A DNA stretch of 64,000 bases from CAVPGP01 sp963718065 (GCA_963718065.1 CAVQYE010000021.1:48824-112823), one strand, 5' to 3'; numbered from the stretch's first letter, positions 43,278 to 54,193 are shown. Program-made: numbers and translations. Notes: a model not told the origin generated them from the letters alone.

Positions 43278-43951
43278 GCGCTGAAAGATGCGATCGCCTC
43301 GGCACGGCTCGGGACCGTGAGGACGTTCTCGGCGGCGAGCTCCTCGGCGATCGGATACGAGGTCGACCGGATCGCCGCCGCTGCCCGCTCGTAGTCGTAC
43401 TCCGTGCGCCGGTGCTCCACGTCGCCCTCAATCTCAGGTGCGACGATCGCCCAGTAGGCGCCGGGACGATCCTCGTAGGGCATCCCGACGCTGCCGGCGT
43501 TCGCGTAGCGGCCACGGCGCTGCTGCATGTGCGTGTGGCCGCCGACCACGAGCCGCGCGTCCGTCCCGGCCAGCAGCTCCTCGAGCCGCTCGTCGGGCGT
43601 CGCGTCGGTGATCGCCGGCATGTCGTCGGTCGGGGTCGCGTGGCAGTAGCAGACGCCGTCCAGCTCGAGCGAGATCGGCAGCGCGGCCAGCTCCTCCCAC
43701 TCCGCCGCTGGGAGCTGCTCGTAGACCCAGCGGCCGTGGTCGCCGCCCTCGATCGGAATGCGTTCGCAGTTGCCGCGGATCCAGGTCGCCTCGACCGAGC
43801 GCGCCAGCTCCAGCGTCTCGACCGGAAACGGCCCGTACAGGACGTCGCCGCCGTAGACGATCGCGTCGACTCCCTCCCGCTCGACCTCCACGAGGACGGC
43901 CTCGAGCGCATGCACGTTGCCGTGCACGTCGTACAGCGCGGCCACCTTCAC
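43274..43951 (-). CDS. Calcineurin-like metallophosphoesterase (YfcE-like)
   Basis: 225 residues. The metal-binding motifs are DVHGNVHALEAVL (with the first Asp replaced in the usual D-x-H by DVH), GGDVLYGPFP, RGNCER, CHATP and GGHTHMQQRR, then AGSVGMPYEDRPGAYWAIV, the standard ending of the MJ0936/YfcE group. It hydrolyses phosphoesters, usually with a diesterase preference on model substrates; the natural substrate is unknown. It is an insertion within the conserved khpA-rimM junction and overlaps both neighbours by 4 bases. Confidence 0.9.
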   Translation of the reverse strand: MKVAALYDVHGNVHALEAVLVEVEREGVDAIVYGGDVLYGPFPVETLELARSVEATWIRGNCERIPIEGGDHGRWVYEQLPAAEWEELAALPISLELDGVCYCHATPTDDMPAITDATPDERLEELLAGTDARLVVGGHTHMQQRRGRYANAGSVGMPYEDRPGAYWAIVAPEIEGDVEHRRTEYDYERAAAAIRSTSYPIAEELAAENVLTVPSRAEAIASFSA

Positions 43952-44178
43952 TCGACGATCTCGAGATAGACGCGCCGGCCGTCGCGTGTCGCGCTCGCCC
44001 GCACGACCGTGCGCAGGGCGCGGGCGATTCTGCCCTGGCGGCCGATCACCTTGCCGATGTCGTCGGGCGCGACGAAGAGCCGCAGGACGAGATCGTCGTC
44101 GCGCTCTGCTTCCTCGACGCGAACCGCCTCCGGGTCGTCCACGAGCTCGCGCGCGAGATACGCGAGCAGCTCAGCCAA
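43948..44178 (-). CDS. khpA: KH-domain RNA-binding protein KhpA
   Basis: 76 residues making one KH domain. The GxxG loop is in IGKVIGRQGR at 41-50, preceded by LRLFVAPDD and followed by RALRTVVRASATRDGRRV. KhpA (YlqC) with KhpB binds many RNAs and influences cell division in Gram-positive bacteria. It overlaps rpsP by 8 bases and the metallophosphoesterase by 4. Confidence 0.93.
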   Translation of the reverse strand: MAELLAYLARELVDDPEAVRVEEAERDDDLVLRLFVAPDDIGKVIGRQGRIARALRTVVRASATRDGRRVYLEIVE

Positions 44179-44413
44179 TGTCCCTGATCTTCAAAAGGCG
44201 CGACACCGCTTCGGTGGGCTGTGCGCCTTTCGAGAGCCAGTCCCTCACCCGGTCCTCGTCGAGCTCGATCGTCGACGGGTCGGTCTGTGGGTTGTAGCGC
44301 CCCACGATCTCCAGGAACTTGCCGTCGCGCGGCGAGCGCGAATCGGCTGCGACCACGCGGTAGATCGGGTTCTTCTTCGACCCGACACGGGTCAGTCTCA
44401 GCTTTACAGCCAT
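44171..44413 (-). CDS. rpsP: 30S ribosomal protein S16
   Basis: 80 residues, normal length. VKLRLTRVGSKKNPIYRVVA is the diagnostic N-terminus, followed by RDGKFLEIVGRYNP and the C-terminal DWLSKGAQPTEAVSRLL. S16 stabilises the 30S body. It starts 4 bases after the ffh stop, the order found in most bacteria. Confidence 0.97.
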   Translation of the reverse strand: MAVKLRLTRVGSKKNPIYRVVAADSRSPRDGKFLEIVGRYNPQTDPSTIELDEDRVRDWLSKGAQPTEAVSRLLKIRDIG

Positions 44414-44417
44414 GCAG

Positions 44418-45755
44418 TTACCTCCGACCGGCTTTCTGGACGAGATCGGGCGGGAGTGCCGGCATCTTTCCCTTGCCCATCTGCTTCATCATCTTCTCCA
44501 TCTGCTTACGCGCCTGTAGGAGCCGGTTCACCTCGTCGAGCGAGGTGCCGCTTCCCTTGGCGATCCGGACGCGCCGCCGCTGGTCGATCACGTGCGGGAT
44601 GCGCCGTTCGTGCGGTGTCATCGAGAGGACGATCGCCTCGACGCGGGCCAGCTGGCGATCGTCGATCTGCACGTCGCCGAGCTGCTTGCCGAGGCCGGGA
44701 ACCATCTTCAGGACGCCTTGCAGCGGCCCCATCTTCTTCAGCATCTTCTGCGCCGCGAGGAAGTCGTCGAAGGTGAACTGCCCCTTCCGCATCCGCTCTT
44801 CCATTGCGGCCTGGTCGTCCTCCTCGACGGCGGCCTCCGCCTTCTCGATCAGGGTCAGGACGTCGCCCATGCCGAGGATCCGCGAGGCCATCCGGTCGGG
44901 GTGGAACCACTCGAGCTGGTCGAGCTTCTCGCCGACGGACACGAGCTTGATCGGCTTCCCGGTCGCCGCCTTGACGGAGAGCGCAGCGCCGCCGCGCGCG
45001 TCGCCGTCGAGCTTTGTCAGCACGACGCCGTCGAAGGCGATCCGCTCCTGAAACGCCTTCGCGACGTTGACGGCCTCCTGGCCGGTCATCGCGTCTAGGA
45101 CGAGCAGGACGTTGAAGGGCTTCGCCTCGGCGCGAACTGCGGCGAGCTCGTCCATCAGCGCCTCGTCGATGTGCAGTCGGCCGGCGGTGTCGACGATCAC
45201 CGTGTCGACGCCTTCCTCCTTCGCACGCGCGAGCCCGGAGCGCACAGCCTCGACCGGGTCCTGCGTGTCGGTCCGGTAGACGGGCACCTGGATCTGCTTG
45301 CCGAGCTGCTCGAGCTGGTCGATCGCGGCGGGGCGCTGGAGGTCGGCGGCGATCAGGCCGGGCACGCGCTTCTGCTCCTTGCGTAGGAGCAGCGCGAGCT
45401 TGGCGGCGGCGGTCGTCTTGCCGGAGCCCTGGAGACCGGCGAGGAGAATCACCGTCGGCCCTTTCGAGGCGAACGCGAGCCCCGAGTCGCCGCCGCCCAT
45501 CAGGGACGTCAGCTCCTCGTGGACGATCTTCACGACCTGCTGGCCGGAGTTCAGGCTCTTGAGGATGTCCTGGCCGAGCGCGCGCTCCTTGACCTGCGCG
45601 ACGAACTGCTTGACGACCTCGAAGTTGACGTCTGCTTCGAGCAGCGCGAGGCGGATCTCGCGCATCGCGCGCGAGATCGATTCCTCGTCGAGCCTGCCCT
45701 TCTTGCGGAGGTCGCCGAGGCTTGCCTGCAGCCGGTCGGAGAGGGTGTCGAACAC
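44418..45755 (-). CDS. ffh: Signal recognition particle protein Ffh (SRP54)
   Basis: 445 residues in N, G and M domains. The G1 loop GLQGSGKTT is at 107-115, followed by DLQRPAAIDQL, VIVDTAGRLHIDE, TKLDGDARGGAAL and VSVGEKLDQLEWF. The M domain has the Met-rich end KQMEKMMKQMGKGKMP that contacts signal peptides and 4.5S RNA. It pairs with FtsY (also in this window) to target nascent membrane proteins. No SRP RNA gene was seen in the window. Confidence 0.97.
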   Translation of the reverse strand: MFDTLSDRLQASLGDLRKKGRLDEESISRAMREIRLALLEADVNFEVVKQFVAQVKERALGQDILKSLNSGQQVVKIVHEELTSLMGGGDSGLAFASKGPTVILLAGLQGSGKTTAAAKLALLLRKEQKRVPGLIAADLQRPAAIDQLEQLGKQIQVPVYRTDTQDPVEAVRSGLARAKEEGVDTVIVDTAGRLHIDEALMDELAAVRAEAKPFNVLLVLDAMTGQEAVNVAKAFQERIAFDGVVLTKLDGDARGGAALSVKAATGKPIKLVSVGEKLDQLEWFHPDRMASRILGMGDVLTLIEKAEAAVEEDDQAAMEERMRKGQFTFDDFLAAQKMLKKMGPLQGVLKMVPGLGKQLGDVQIDDRQLARVEAIVLSMTPHERRIPHVIDQRRRVRIAKGSGTSLDEVNRLLQARKQMEKMMKQMGKGKMPALPPDLVQKAGRR

Positions 45756-45822
45756 CGCGGAACAGTGTACGTGCGAGTTTGCGCGGGCCGCGCACGAGCG
45801 CCTGGACCCGCGACGGCGCCGC

Positions 45823-46233
45823 TCAGCCGCGCTTGACGGTCTCGCAGGTGAAGCCCGAGACCTTGTCCTGTGCGTCCGCGTAGACGACGTCGACGCCCTT
45901 GGCGCAGTCGACGCGGTCCCACTCGCCGTCTCGCGCGTTGATCACGTCGTTGCCTGACCCACCAGCGATGAAGTCCGAGCCGGTGCCGCCGACAATGCGG
46001 TCGTTGCCCGGGCCGCCGTCGATGGCGTCGGTGCCGGGGCCGCCGTCGATCCTGTCGTTGCCGCTCATGCCGGCGATGGAGTCGTTGCCGGCCCGCCCGC
46101 AGAAGTAGTCCGCGCCCGGGGTGCCGCGAAGCGTGTCGCGGCCCTCCGTGCCGCGGCAGGACGACGCGTGCGGCGCCTGCGCGGTGCCCAGCGCAAGCGC
46201 GAGGAGGACGATGGCGAGGGCGGCGACTCGCAT
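45823..46233 (-). CDS. Secreted RTX-type calcium-binding repeat protein
   Basis: 136 residues: a signal peptide (VAALAIVLLALALGTAQAPHA), then about eight RTX nonapeptide repeats of the GGxGxDxUx kind (GRAGNDSIAGMSGNDRIDG, GGPGTDAIDGGPGNDRIVG, GGTGSDFIAGGSGNDVINA) that should fold as a calcium-bound beta roll. Two cysteine pairs (one Cys at the start of the mature part and CAKG/TCET at the end) could cap it. No protease or lipase domain is attached. Small RTX proteins of this type occur in soil actinobacteria without known roles. Confidence 0.85.
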   Translation of the reverse strand: MRVAALAIVLLALALGTAQAPHASSCRGTEGRDTLRGTPGADYFCGRAGNDSIAGMSGNDRIDGGPGTDAIDGGPGNDRIVGGTGSDFIAGGSGNDVINARDGEWDRVDCAKGVDVVYADAQDKVSGFTCETVKRG

Positions 46234-46371
46234 GCCTCATACTGAAGTCCAGTTTGCCGCGCTGGGCATCCCCCCTTTAGAGGCCCGGTGGCTTGATGCG
46301 CATCAGCCGTGGCCGTGGATGACGCCCCCACGACGGACGTCTAATACACGTCGAGCCTCTAGACTCGATCG

Positions 46372-49300
46372 ATGGTCGCCTGCACCAGTTGTGGCGCCAA
46401 AACGCCGCCGGGAGCGCGCTACTGCCCCGAGTGCGGCGCCCGCACGGCGCCGGAGCGGGAATCGCTGCGCGTTATCACGGTGCTCTTCTGCGACGTGGTC
46501 GACTCGACCCCGATCACCGAGGGCGACCCCGAAGCGGCGCGGCGCGTCATCTCGGGGTACTTCGACGAGGTGCGCACCGTCATCACGCGCCACGGCGGGA
46601 TGATCGAGAAGTTCATCGGCGACGAGGTGCTCGGCGTCTTCGGCATCCCGCAGGCGCACGAGGACGACGCGCTCCGGGCCGCCCGCGCCGCCGTCGACAT
46701 CCGGGCCGCGGTGTCGACGTTGAACGCGCGCCTGGACTCGATCCGGCTCTCGGTGCGGATCGGCGTCAACACGGGCCAGGTGGTCGCCAGCGATCCGTCC
46801 ACGGGTCACGGCTTCCTGACCGGCGACGCGGTCGTCGTCGGCAGCGGCTCGAGCAGGTCGCAAGCCCGGGAGAGATTCTGATCGGCGACGGCACCTACGC
46901 GCTCGTGCGCGACGCCGTGGTCGTCGAGGACGCCGGCGAGGTCGCGTTGAAGGGGAAGTCGGCGCCGGTCGCGGCGCGCCGGCTGCTCGCGGTGATGGCC
47001 GACGCGCCGGGATCAACCGCGTCTCGGCTCGGAGCTCGTCGGCCGGGAGCGCGAGCTCGCGCTGCTTCGGCACGCATTCGACGGCGCCGCGCAGCACGCA
47101 CACGGTCACCTCTTCAGCGTCCTCGGCCCCGCCGGCGTCGGCAAGTCGCGACTCGTCCGGGAGCTCGTCTCGGAGGTCGAAGACCAGGCGATCGTGCTCG
47201 CAGGACGCTGCCTCGCCTACGGCGAGGGGATCACCTTCTGGCCCTTGCTGGACGTCGTCCGCCAGGCAGCCGGGATCCCTCCGAACGCGTCGCCCGAGAA
47301 TGCTCGAGCGCCTGATCGCTGCCGCGGTCGGCGAAAGCGGGCAGGCCGAGACGGTGGCGGCGATCATCGCCGGCGCCCTCGGAGTCACGGAGGCCGCCGC
47401 CACGGCGCAGGACTCGTTCTGGGCGATCCGCCGGCTGCTCGAATCGGTCGCGCGGGACCGGCCTCTCGTCCTGATCTTCGACGACGTCCACTGGGGCGAG
47501 CCGACGTTCCTCGACCTCGTCGAGTACCTGGGCGAGGCGGCCCGCGACGAGCCGATGCTGATCCTCTGCCTCGCGCGCCCCGAGCTGCTCGAGCTGCGTC
47601 CCACCTGGGGCGGCGGCCGCCCGAACGCGAGCTCGGTCCTGCTCGAGCCGCTCGGGACCGACGAGGCCTCGCGCCTGATCGACAACCTGGCCGCCACCTG
47701 GCTCGACGAGGCTGCGCGCCGGACGATCGTCGCCGCCGCGGAGGGAAACCCGTTCTACATCGAGGAGATGGTCGCCGTCTCGCGCGAGCGGGACACCCTC
47801 TCCGTGCCACCGACGATCCAGGCGCTGCTCGCCGCGAGGCTCGACAATCTCGACCCCGGCGAGCGGGCGATCATCGAGGCGGCCGCCGTCGCCGGCAAAT
47901 CGTTCCGGAGCCGCGCGATCGAGGCGCTCGTCGGCGACGGTGAGGTCGACCCCGCGCTCACGTCGCTGACCCGGAAGGAGCTCATCCGCCGGCAGGCCGA
48001 CGCGTCAGACGACGATCCCTGGTTCCGGTTCCGGCACATGCTGATCCGCGACGCTGCGTACGACGCGACACCGAAGCAACGGCGGGCGCAGCTCCACGAG
48101 CGCTTCGCGGAGTGGCTCGAGGCCGACGCCGGCGACCGGTTTCGCGAGCTCGAGGAGATCGTCGGCTACCACTTCGAGCAGGCGCATCGCCTGCGAACGG
48201 ACGTGGGCCTCGCGGCGCGACCCGAGCTCGCGCACCGCGCCGGCGGGCTGCTGCAGGGGCAGGCGGCCGCGCCTTCGCCCGAGAGGACATGCCGGCGGCC
48301 CGTGCGCTACTCGAACGGGCAGTCGCGCTTCTCCCGGAGGACGACGCGAGCCGGCTCGAGGCGCAGCGCCGGCTCGGAGTGCGCTCTGGGCGACCGGAGC
48401 TTTTGAGCGCGCGCAGGAGACGCTGGACGCGGTGATCGGCGCGTCGGTTGCGACCGGCGAACGACGGGTCGAGTGGTACGCGCGACTCGCCCGCGCAGGG
48501 TTCAGCCGGCAGAGCGGCGAGCTGGAGGCGACGACCGCCCACGCGATCGAGGTGTTCGAGGAGCTCGGCGACGACCTCGGTCTCGCACGTGCCTGGCGCC
48601 GGCTGGCGTTCGTCTCGATGGCGGCAGGGCGAAACCGCGCCGCCGAGGAGGAGGCCGCCCGGGCGATCGAGCACGCGCGGCGCGTCGGCGACCGGGGCGA
48701 GCTCGCCCGCGCCGCAGACATCTTCGGGATCAGCCTGCTGAACGGCCCTGTCCCTGCGGGTGAGGCCGCGGAGCGGTGCGAGGCGCTGCTGGCGGAGGCG
48801 GACGGGAACATCCTGATGGAGGCCAACGTGGCAGGTGCGCTGGCGCCTCTTTACGCGCTCTGCGACCGAGGTGCCGAGGCCGAGGCCGTGGCCGCACGCG
48901 TGCGAGCGTTGTCCGACGAGATCGCCAATGCACTCGCGCGCGCCGGTCTCGGCCAGATGCTCGGGCTCGAGGCGCTGCTGCGCGATGACCCGGTGACCGC
49001 CGAGCGCGAGCTGCGGTCGACCCTCGAGGTGCTGCCGCCGCTCGCCCAGGCGCAGAGCCTCGTGCTGCTGGCCGAGGCGGTGCGCGCGCAGGGCAGGCTC
49101 GACGAGGCCGAGGCCATCGCCGCCGGCGTCGACGCGACAGATGTGCCGACCCGGGTCCGGCTGGCCGTCGTTCGCGGCCGGCTCGCGGCGGCGGCCGACC
49201 GGGATGCGGCGCTCGCCTTTGCCGAAGCGGCCGTCGAGCTTGCCGCCGAGCTCGAGGAGCCGAACCTGCAGGCGGACGCCTTCAGCGTCCTCAGCGAGGC

Positions 49301-49436
49301 GCAGGCGGCACGCGGGGATGCCGAGCAGGCGCAGGAGTCGTTGGAGCGGGCGGCGGCGCTCTACGAAGCGAAGGGCAACATCCGCGCGGCCCGCACCGCT
49401 CGCGCGGCTCTGGTCAGCGGCGTCTCGCAGAGTTAG
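46372..49436 (+). CDS. Class III cyclase/AAA ATPase/TPR regulator, multiple frameshifts
   Basis: Segments in three frames make one protein of about 1,020 residues. A zinc ribbon (C4, C7, C18, C21) precedes a class III nucleotide cyclase domain with FCDVVDST (metal Asp at 41), FIGDEVLGVFG (metal Asp at 84) and SVRIGVNTGQVVA. An ATPase follows with VLGPAGVGKSRLVREL (Walker A), RPLVLIFDDVHWGEP (Walker B) and TLSVPPTIQALLAARLD, then about 400 residues of TPR-like helical repeats. Such proteins are common actinobacterial regulators; the cyclase may make cAMP. Slips lie near 46,855, 47,015, 47,298, 48,255 and 48,395. Whether it is functional depends on those being errors. Confidence 0.8.
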
Positions 49437-49475
49437 GCTCGCACGCGGGGTAACGCGAGCAGCGAAGGAGCCGAG

Positions 49476-49706
49476 ATGTCGAGCAACGAAGACGATCTGA
49501 CCGGGCGCTCTGTCGTGCGGGAACAGAAGCAGCGCCATTACGAGGGCTGGGACATCGCGCTGGACGACGCGATCGCCCGGTGGGAGGCGGCGAATCCCGG
49601 TGAGAACGGTGAGTTCACAGCCGACCTCCAGCTGAGCATCAAATTCACCAGAAAGAGCCCCGGTTGGGTCGGCGAATACAGGATCGGCCTCCACGACGTC
49701 CGCTAG
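49476..49706 (+). CDS. Small conserved-looking hypothetical protein
   Basis: 76 residues, starting at an ATG after GAAGGAGCCGAG. The acidic-aromatic sequence has YEGWDIALDDAIARWEAANP and a basic strand LQLSIKFTRKSPGWVGEYRI. The end resembles the dodecin/beta-strand flap of small soluble proteins, but no family can be named. It follows the cyclase/ATPase gene by 39 bases on the same strand and could be its operon partner. Confidence 0.65.
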   Translation: MSSNEDDLTGRSVVREQKQRHYEGWDIALDDAIARWEAANPGENGEFTADLQLSIKFTRKSPGWVGEYRIGLHDVR

Positions 49707-49755
49707 AGCTCCTGAGCGAGCCGCGGCTTTCGTAAAGACGGCGAGGGTCTAGACG

Positions 49756-50706
49756 CTACTCGGCAAGCAGCGCGCGGGCGAAGTCCTGCGCGTCGAACGG
49801 ACGGAGATCCTCGAGGCCCTCGCCGACGCCCACGAGCTTCACGGGCAACCCGAGCTCGTGGGCGATGGCGACGGCGATGCCGCCCTTCGCCGAGCCGTCG
49901 AGCTTCGTCAGCGCCACGCCGGTGACGTCGACCGCCTGTCCGAAGAGGCGGGCCTGCTGAAGGCCGTTCTGGCCGGTCGTCGCGTCGACGACGAGCAGTG
50001 TCTCGTGCGGCGCGCCGTCCAGCTTCTGGGCGATTACGCGGCGCACCTTCGCGAGCTCCTCCATCAGGTTCGTTTGCGTGTGCAGCCGGCCGGCCGTGTC
50101 GACGATCGCCACGTCCTTGGCGCGCGCCTGGGCGGCGGCGACCGCGTCGAAGGCGACGGCCGCGGGATCCGAGCCCTTCTGCCCGCCGACGAAGTCGGCG
50201 TTCGCGCGCTGCGCCCAGATCTCGAGCTGCTCTTCGGCCGCGGCACGGAATGTGTCCGCCGCGCCGAGCAGGACGGAGCGGCCGTTTCGGTTCAGCGCGT
50301 GCGCGAGCTTGCCGATCGTCGTCGTCTTGCCGGTGCCGTTGACGCCGACGACGAGGATCACCGCCGGCTCATGAGCGAGATCGATCGTCGGCGGCTCACC
50401 GAGCATCGCGGCGATCTCCTCGGCCAGCGCCTCGCCGAGGTCGTCGAGGTCCTGCCGGGCCTCGAGCCGGCTGATCAGCTCTGCCGTCGCCGGCACGCCG
50501 ACATCGGCCTGGACGAGCGCCAGCTCGAGACGCTCCCACGACTCGGAGTCCTGCGGGTCGAAGGCGGCGAGCGCGAGCTGCTCGGTCAGCGCGCGGCGGC
50601 TCTTGGAGAGCGACTCGCGCAGCCGGCCGAGGAAGCCGCGCTGCTCCTCCTCGGTCTCGGCCGTGCCGGACGCATCGCCCAGTAGGTCTCCCCAGCTTCT
50701 CGTCAT
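49756..50706 (-). CDS. ftsY: SRP receptor FtsY
   Basis: 316 residues: a short acidic A region (about 1-20), the N domain helical bundle and the G domain with GVNGTGKTT at 121-129, GAADTFRAAAEEQLE, VAIVDTAGRLHTQ, TKLDGSAKGG and VGVGEGLEDLRPF. FtsY receives SRP-ribosome complexes at the membrane. It is the last gene of the rpmF-plsX-acpP-rnc-smc-ftsY run, 41 bases after smc. Confidence 0.96.
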   Translation of the reverse strand: MTRSWGDLLGDASGTAETEEEQRGFLGRLRESLSKSRRALTEQLALAAFDPQDSESWERLELALVQADVGVPATAELISRLEARQDLDDLGEALAEEIAAMLGEPPTIDLAHEPAVILVVGVNGTGKTTTIGKLAHALNRNGRSVLLGAADTFRAAAEEQLEIWAQRANADFVGGQKGSDPAAVAFDAVAAAQARAKDVAIVDTAGRLHTQTNLMEELAKVRRVIAQKLDGAPHETLLVVDATTGQNGLQQARLFGQAVDVTGVALTKLDGSAKGGIAVAIAHELGLPVKLVGVGEGLEDLRPFDAQDFARALLAE

Positions 50707-50747
50707 CGCCGCGGAACGTTAGCCCGAGGCTTGGCGGCCGGGCCGCA

Positions 50748-53700
50748 TCAGGCCGTCGCGGCGACTGCTTCTTCGCGCGGCAGGCGGCGCGAGACGATCT
50801 GCGAGACGCCTTCGCCGCCGCCCAGAGAGCCGTCGGCTGCAGCCCCGCCCATCGTGACGCCGTAGAGGATGTCGGCCGCCTCCATCGTGCGCTTCTGGTG
50901 CGTGATGACGATGAACTGCGCCCGGTCGGCGTAGCGGCGCAGCAACTCGACGAAGCGCCCGATGTTCGTGTCGTCGAGCGCGGCCTCGACCTCGTCCAGG
51001 AGGTAGAACGGGCAGGGCCGCGCCAGGAAGAGTGAGAAGAGGAACGAGATCGCGCCGAGCGCCTTCTCGCCGCCCGAGAGCAGCGAGAGCCGGGTGATGC
51101 GCTTGCCGGCCGGGCGCAGCTCGACCTCGACGCCTGCCTCCCCGGTCTCGTCGTCGCCGTCCGGCTGGGTCAGGCGCAGATGCCCCTCCCCCCGGGGAAG
51201 AGCGTCGCGGCGACCTCGGCGAAGTTCTCCTGCACCGCGTCAAACGTCTCGGTGAAGCGGCGCTCGACCTCTTCAGCCGCGTCCTTGGCGAGCTGTTCCA
51301 ACTCCAGCAGGCTCTGCTCCAGGTCGGCGCGCTGCGTCGAGAGCTCGTCGAGGCGCTCCTTCTCGCTCTCGTACTCCTCCTTGGCGAGCGGGTTCACCTG
51401 GCCGAGCTGCTCACGGCGGCGCTCGAGGCGCTCCACCTTCAAGGCGAGCTCGTCGCGATCGTCTCCTTCCGCGGGCTCGGCGCCCGACGCCTCGAGCCGG
51501 CGCTGCGCCTCGGCCTGCTCGGCCTGGAGCTTTGCGAGCTCGACGTCGATGCCCGCGGCGCGCTCACCGGCCTCGGAGGCGGCACGGCGCACCTCGACCT
51601 CGGCGGCGCCGAGGCGCTGGAGCTCCGCGCCGAGTTGCGAGACGCGCTGCATGCCGGCGTCGACGCGCGCGCGCAACGGGGCCTCGAAGCGGTCGGCCGC
51701 CGCGGTTGCCGATGCGAGAGCGCCGTCGAGCCGCTCTGTGTGGGCGACGAGCCGCTCGAGGAAGACCGGGTCATTCCGCGACGCGCGGCCCTGTGCCTCG
51801 GCGAGCGCCGTGGCAGCCTCACGCGCCTGCGCCTGCAACTCCTCGGCACGGGCGGCCGCTTCGTCGGCGCGACGGGAAAGCTGCGTCGCGAGCTCGGTGC
51901 TGGCGGCCTCGCCCGTGGCCGCTTCTTCACGCCCGAAGCGCGTCGCTTCCTGCTCCGCGTGCCGCAGGCGCCGGGCCGCTTCCTCCGCCCTCTGCCGCGC
52001 CTCCGCTTCGCCGGCCGAGAGGCGGCGCAGGTCCGCTCCGAGCGACTCCGTGTGGCCGGCCCCGGTCGAGAGACGCTCACGGAGCGGCTCCTCGAGCCCG
52101 GCTGCCCGCCGGGCGGCGGCCGCCAGCGTCACGTCGAGGCGCTCGGCGCCGGCGACGAGCCGCTGCAGCGTTGCCGGATCGGCCTGTCGCGCCCGCTTCA
52201 GGTGCGCAACCTCGGCGAATGCTGACGCAGAGCGCTTGGCGGCGGCTTCCCCCTTCGCGGCCGCCTCGACCGCCTTCGCTGCGGCCCGCTCGAGCTCGGC
52301 CGCCTCGCCCGCGAGGGCCTTGCGGCGCGCCTCGAGCTCCATCAGCACGGCCTCAGCCGTCTCGCCTGCAAACCAGAGCTCACCACGCTGCGGGTCGTAG
52401 CCGTAGCCCTCCGGCGTCACGGCCGGCACCGACGAGGCAAGCAGTTGCTCCGCGGATACGACCGGCAACTCGGCCACCAAGTCATTTGGCGCGCGCCCGA
52501 CGAGCACGAGCAGGCTGCCGAGCCCGGCGGCCCGCGCGCGCTCCAGCAGCGCGAATCCCTCTGCTGCCGTCGCTGCGACGAGCGCCGAAGCCCGCGGCCC
52601 GAGCGCCGCGGCGACCGCGCGCTCGTTCCCCGCCTCGACATCGAGGAGCGACAGCGCGAGCCGTTCGCCGTCCTCGGCGAGCGCCCGTGCTGCGGGCGGG
52701 ATGCCCTCCCGCTCCGCGAGCGAGGCCTCCAGCGCCGCCAGCCGCTCCCGCGCCCCACGCGCCCGTTCGGCGAGCGTGTCGCGCTCGCGAGCCGCCTCGC
52801 GGGCGAGCGCCTCGGCCGCGTCGGCCTCGGCTTCCAGCCGGTCGGGCGACGACCCCTTGCGCGAGGCAGCCGCCTCCACCTCGGCGAGCGCCGTCCGGAG
52901 CTCCGCTGCGACGACGGCCGCCGACTCGCGCCGCAACTCGATCCGCTCGCATGCCGAGCGCAGCTTGTAGAGCGCGGCCGTTGCGCCTTCACGACCGCCT
53001 GCAGCTGTTGCGAGCTCCTCCTCGTAGCGTCCGCGCTCGAGCAGCACCGTCTCGAGCCGCTCGGCCGCCTCGCGCTCGAGCACCCGCTCGCCCGCGGCGA
53101 CCCGCGCCCACGCCTCGCCGGCCTTGGCGGCCGCGGCGTCCCGCTCGGCGGCCGCGGCCCTCCCGGCCTCGCCCGCGTCGCGCGCCACGCGCTCCAGGTC
53201 GGCGGAAGCGCCCGGCGTCAGCCCTCGCGCCGCCACGAGCTCGGCACGCAGCCGGTCGAGCAGCGCCTGCGCCGACTCCCGGCGCAGCCCGACGCGCTCT
53301 CCCCCGCTGCGCAGCCGGTAGAGCGCCGCCGTCGCCGACTCGCGCCCTCCGGCGGCGTCGGCCAATTCCTCCTCTGCCGCGTTTCGCTCGCGCAGCAGCG
53401 CCTCGAGCTTCGCGTCGGCGTTGCGCCGAGCCAGTGCGGCCGCCGTCTTGCGCCCGCCCGCCTCGTCGAGCCGTTCCCCGAGCGCCGCGATATCCAGCGC
53501 AGCGACCGCCGCGTGGAGGCGCTGGATCTCGCCGACGAGCTTCTCGGCCCGCTCCGCCGCCGTCGCCTGCAGCGCCAGCGGGCGCAGGCGCTTGCGCACC
53601 TCGGCCTCCAGATCGCGGGCGCGCTCGGTCTGCAGCCCGACCCGTGCAAGCTTCAGCTCGGCACGGTGCTTGCGGCGCTTGAAACGGCCAAGGCCGGCCG

Positions 53701-54193
53701 CCTCCTCGATCAGCAGCCGCCGCTCCTCTGGCTTGGACGCGAGCACCTGTTCGACCTTGCCCTGCGAGATGATCGAGCGCAGGCCGCCGCCCAGGCCGAC
53801 ATCGGAGAGCAGCTCGACGAGATCGATCCGCCTGACCGCTGCCTTGTTGACGAGGTACTGGCCCTCACCGCCGCGGTGCAGCCGGCGCGCGACGGAGATC
53901 TCGGCGAACTCCAGATTCGGGAAGTCGCCGGCCGCGTTGTCGAAGACCAGCTCCACCTCGGCGTACTCGGCCGCCTGGCGCCCCGCCGCGCCCGCGAAGA
54001 GAACGTCGTCGGGCTTCTCGGCGCGGAGCTCCGACGGCGCGAGCGAGCCGGTCGCCCAGAGAATCGCATCGGAGATGTTCGACTTGCCCGACCCGTTTGG
54101 GCCGACAATGACGCCGACGCCCGGTTCGAGCCGGATCTCGACCGGGTCCACGAAGGACTTGAACCCCCGCAGCTTGATCGCCTTCAGGTGCAC
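50748..54193 (-). CDS. smc: Chromosome segregation protein SMC, one frameshift near the C-terminus
   Basis: About 1,149 residues after correction. The head has GFKSFVDPVEIRLEPGVGVI and Walker A GPNGSGKSN at 31-39; coiled-coil arms flank a hinge (ALGPRASALVAATAAEGFAL, about residues 520-570). Near 51,190 a run of six G lacks one base: FPGG is followed by a false stop, while the adjacent frame continues EGHLRLTQPDGDDE, then LSGGEKAL (signature), YLLDEVEAALDD (Walker B) and FIVITHQKRTM. SMC with ScpAB compacts chromosomes. Both arms contain internal repeats (see findings) and are very Ala-rich. Confidence 0.93.

Noticed and set aside
46343..46365. TCGAG...CTCGA symmetry before the cyclase gene as an operator
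   Set aside because: Only five bases pair on each side with a TCTAGA-like centre; too short and common to support a site.
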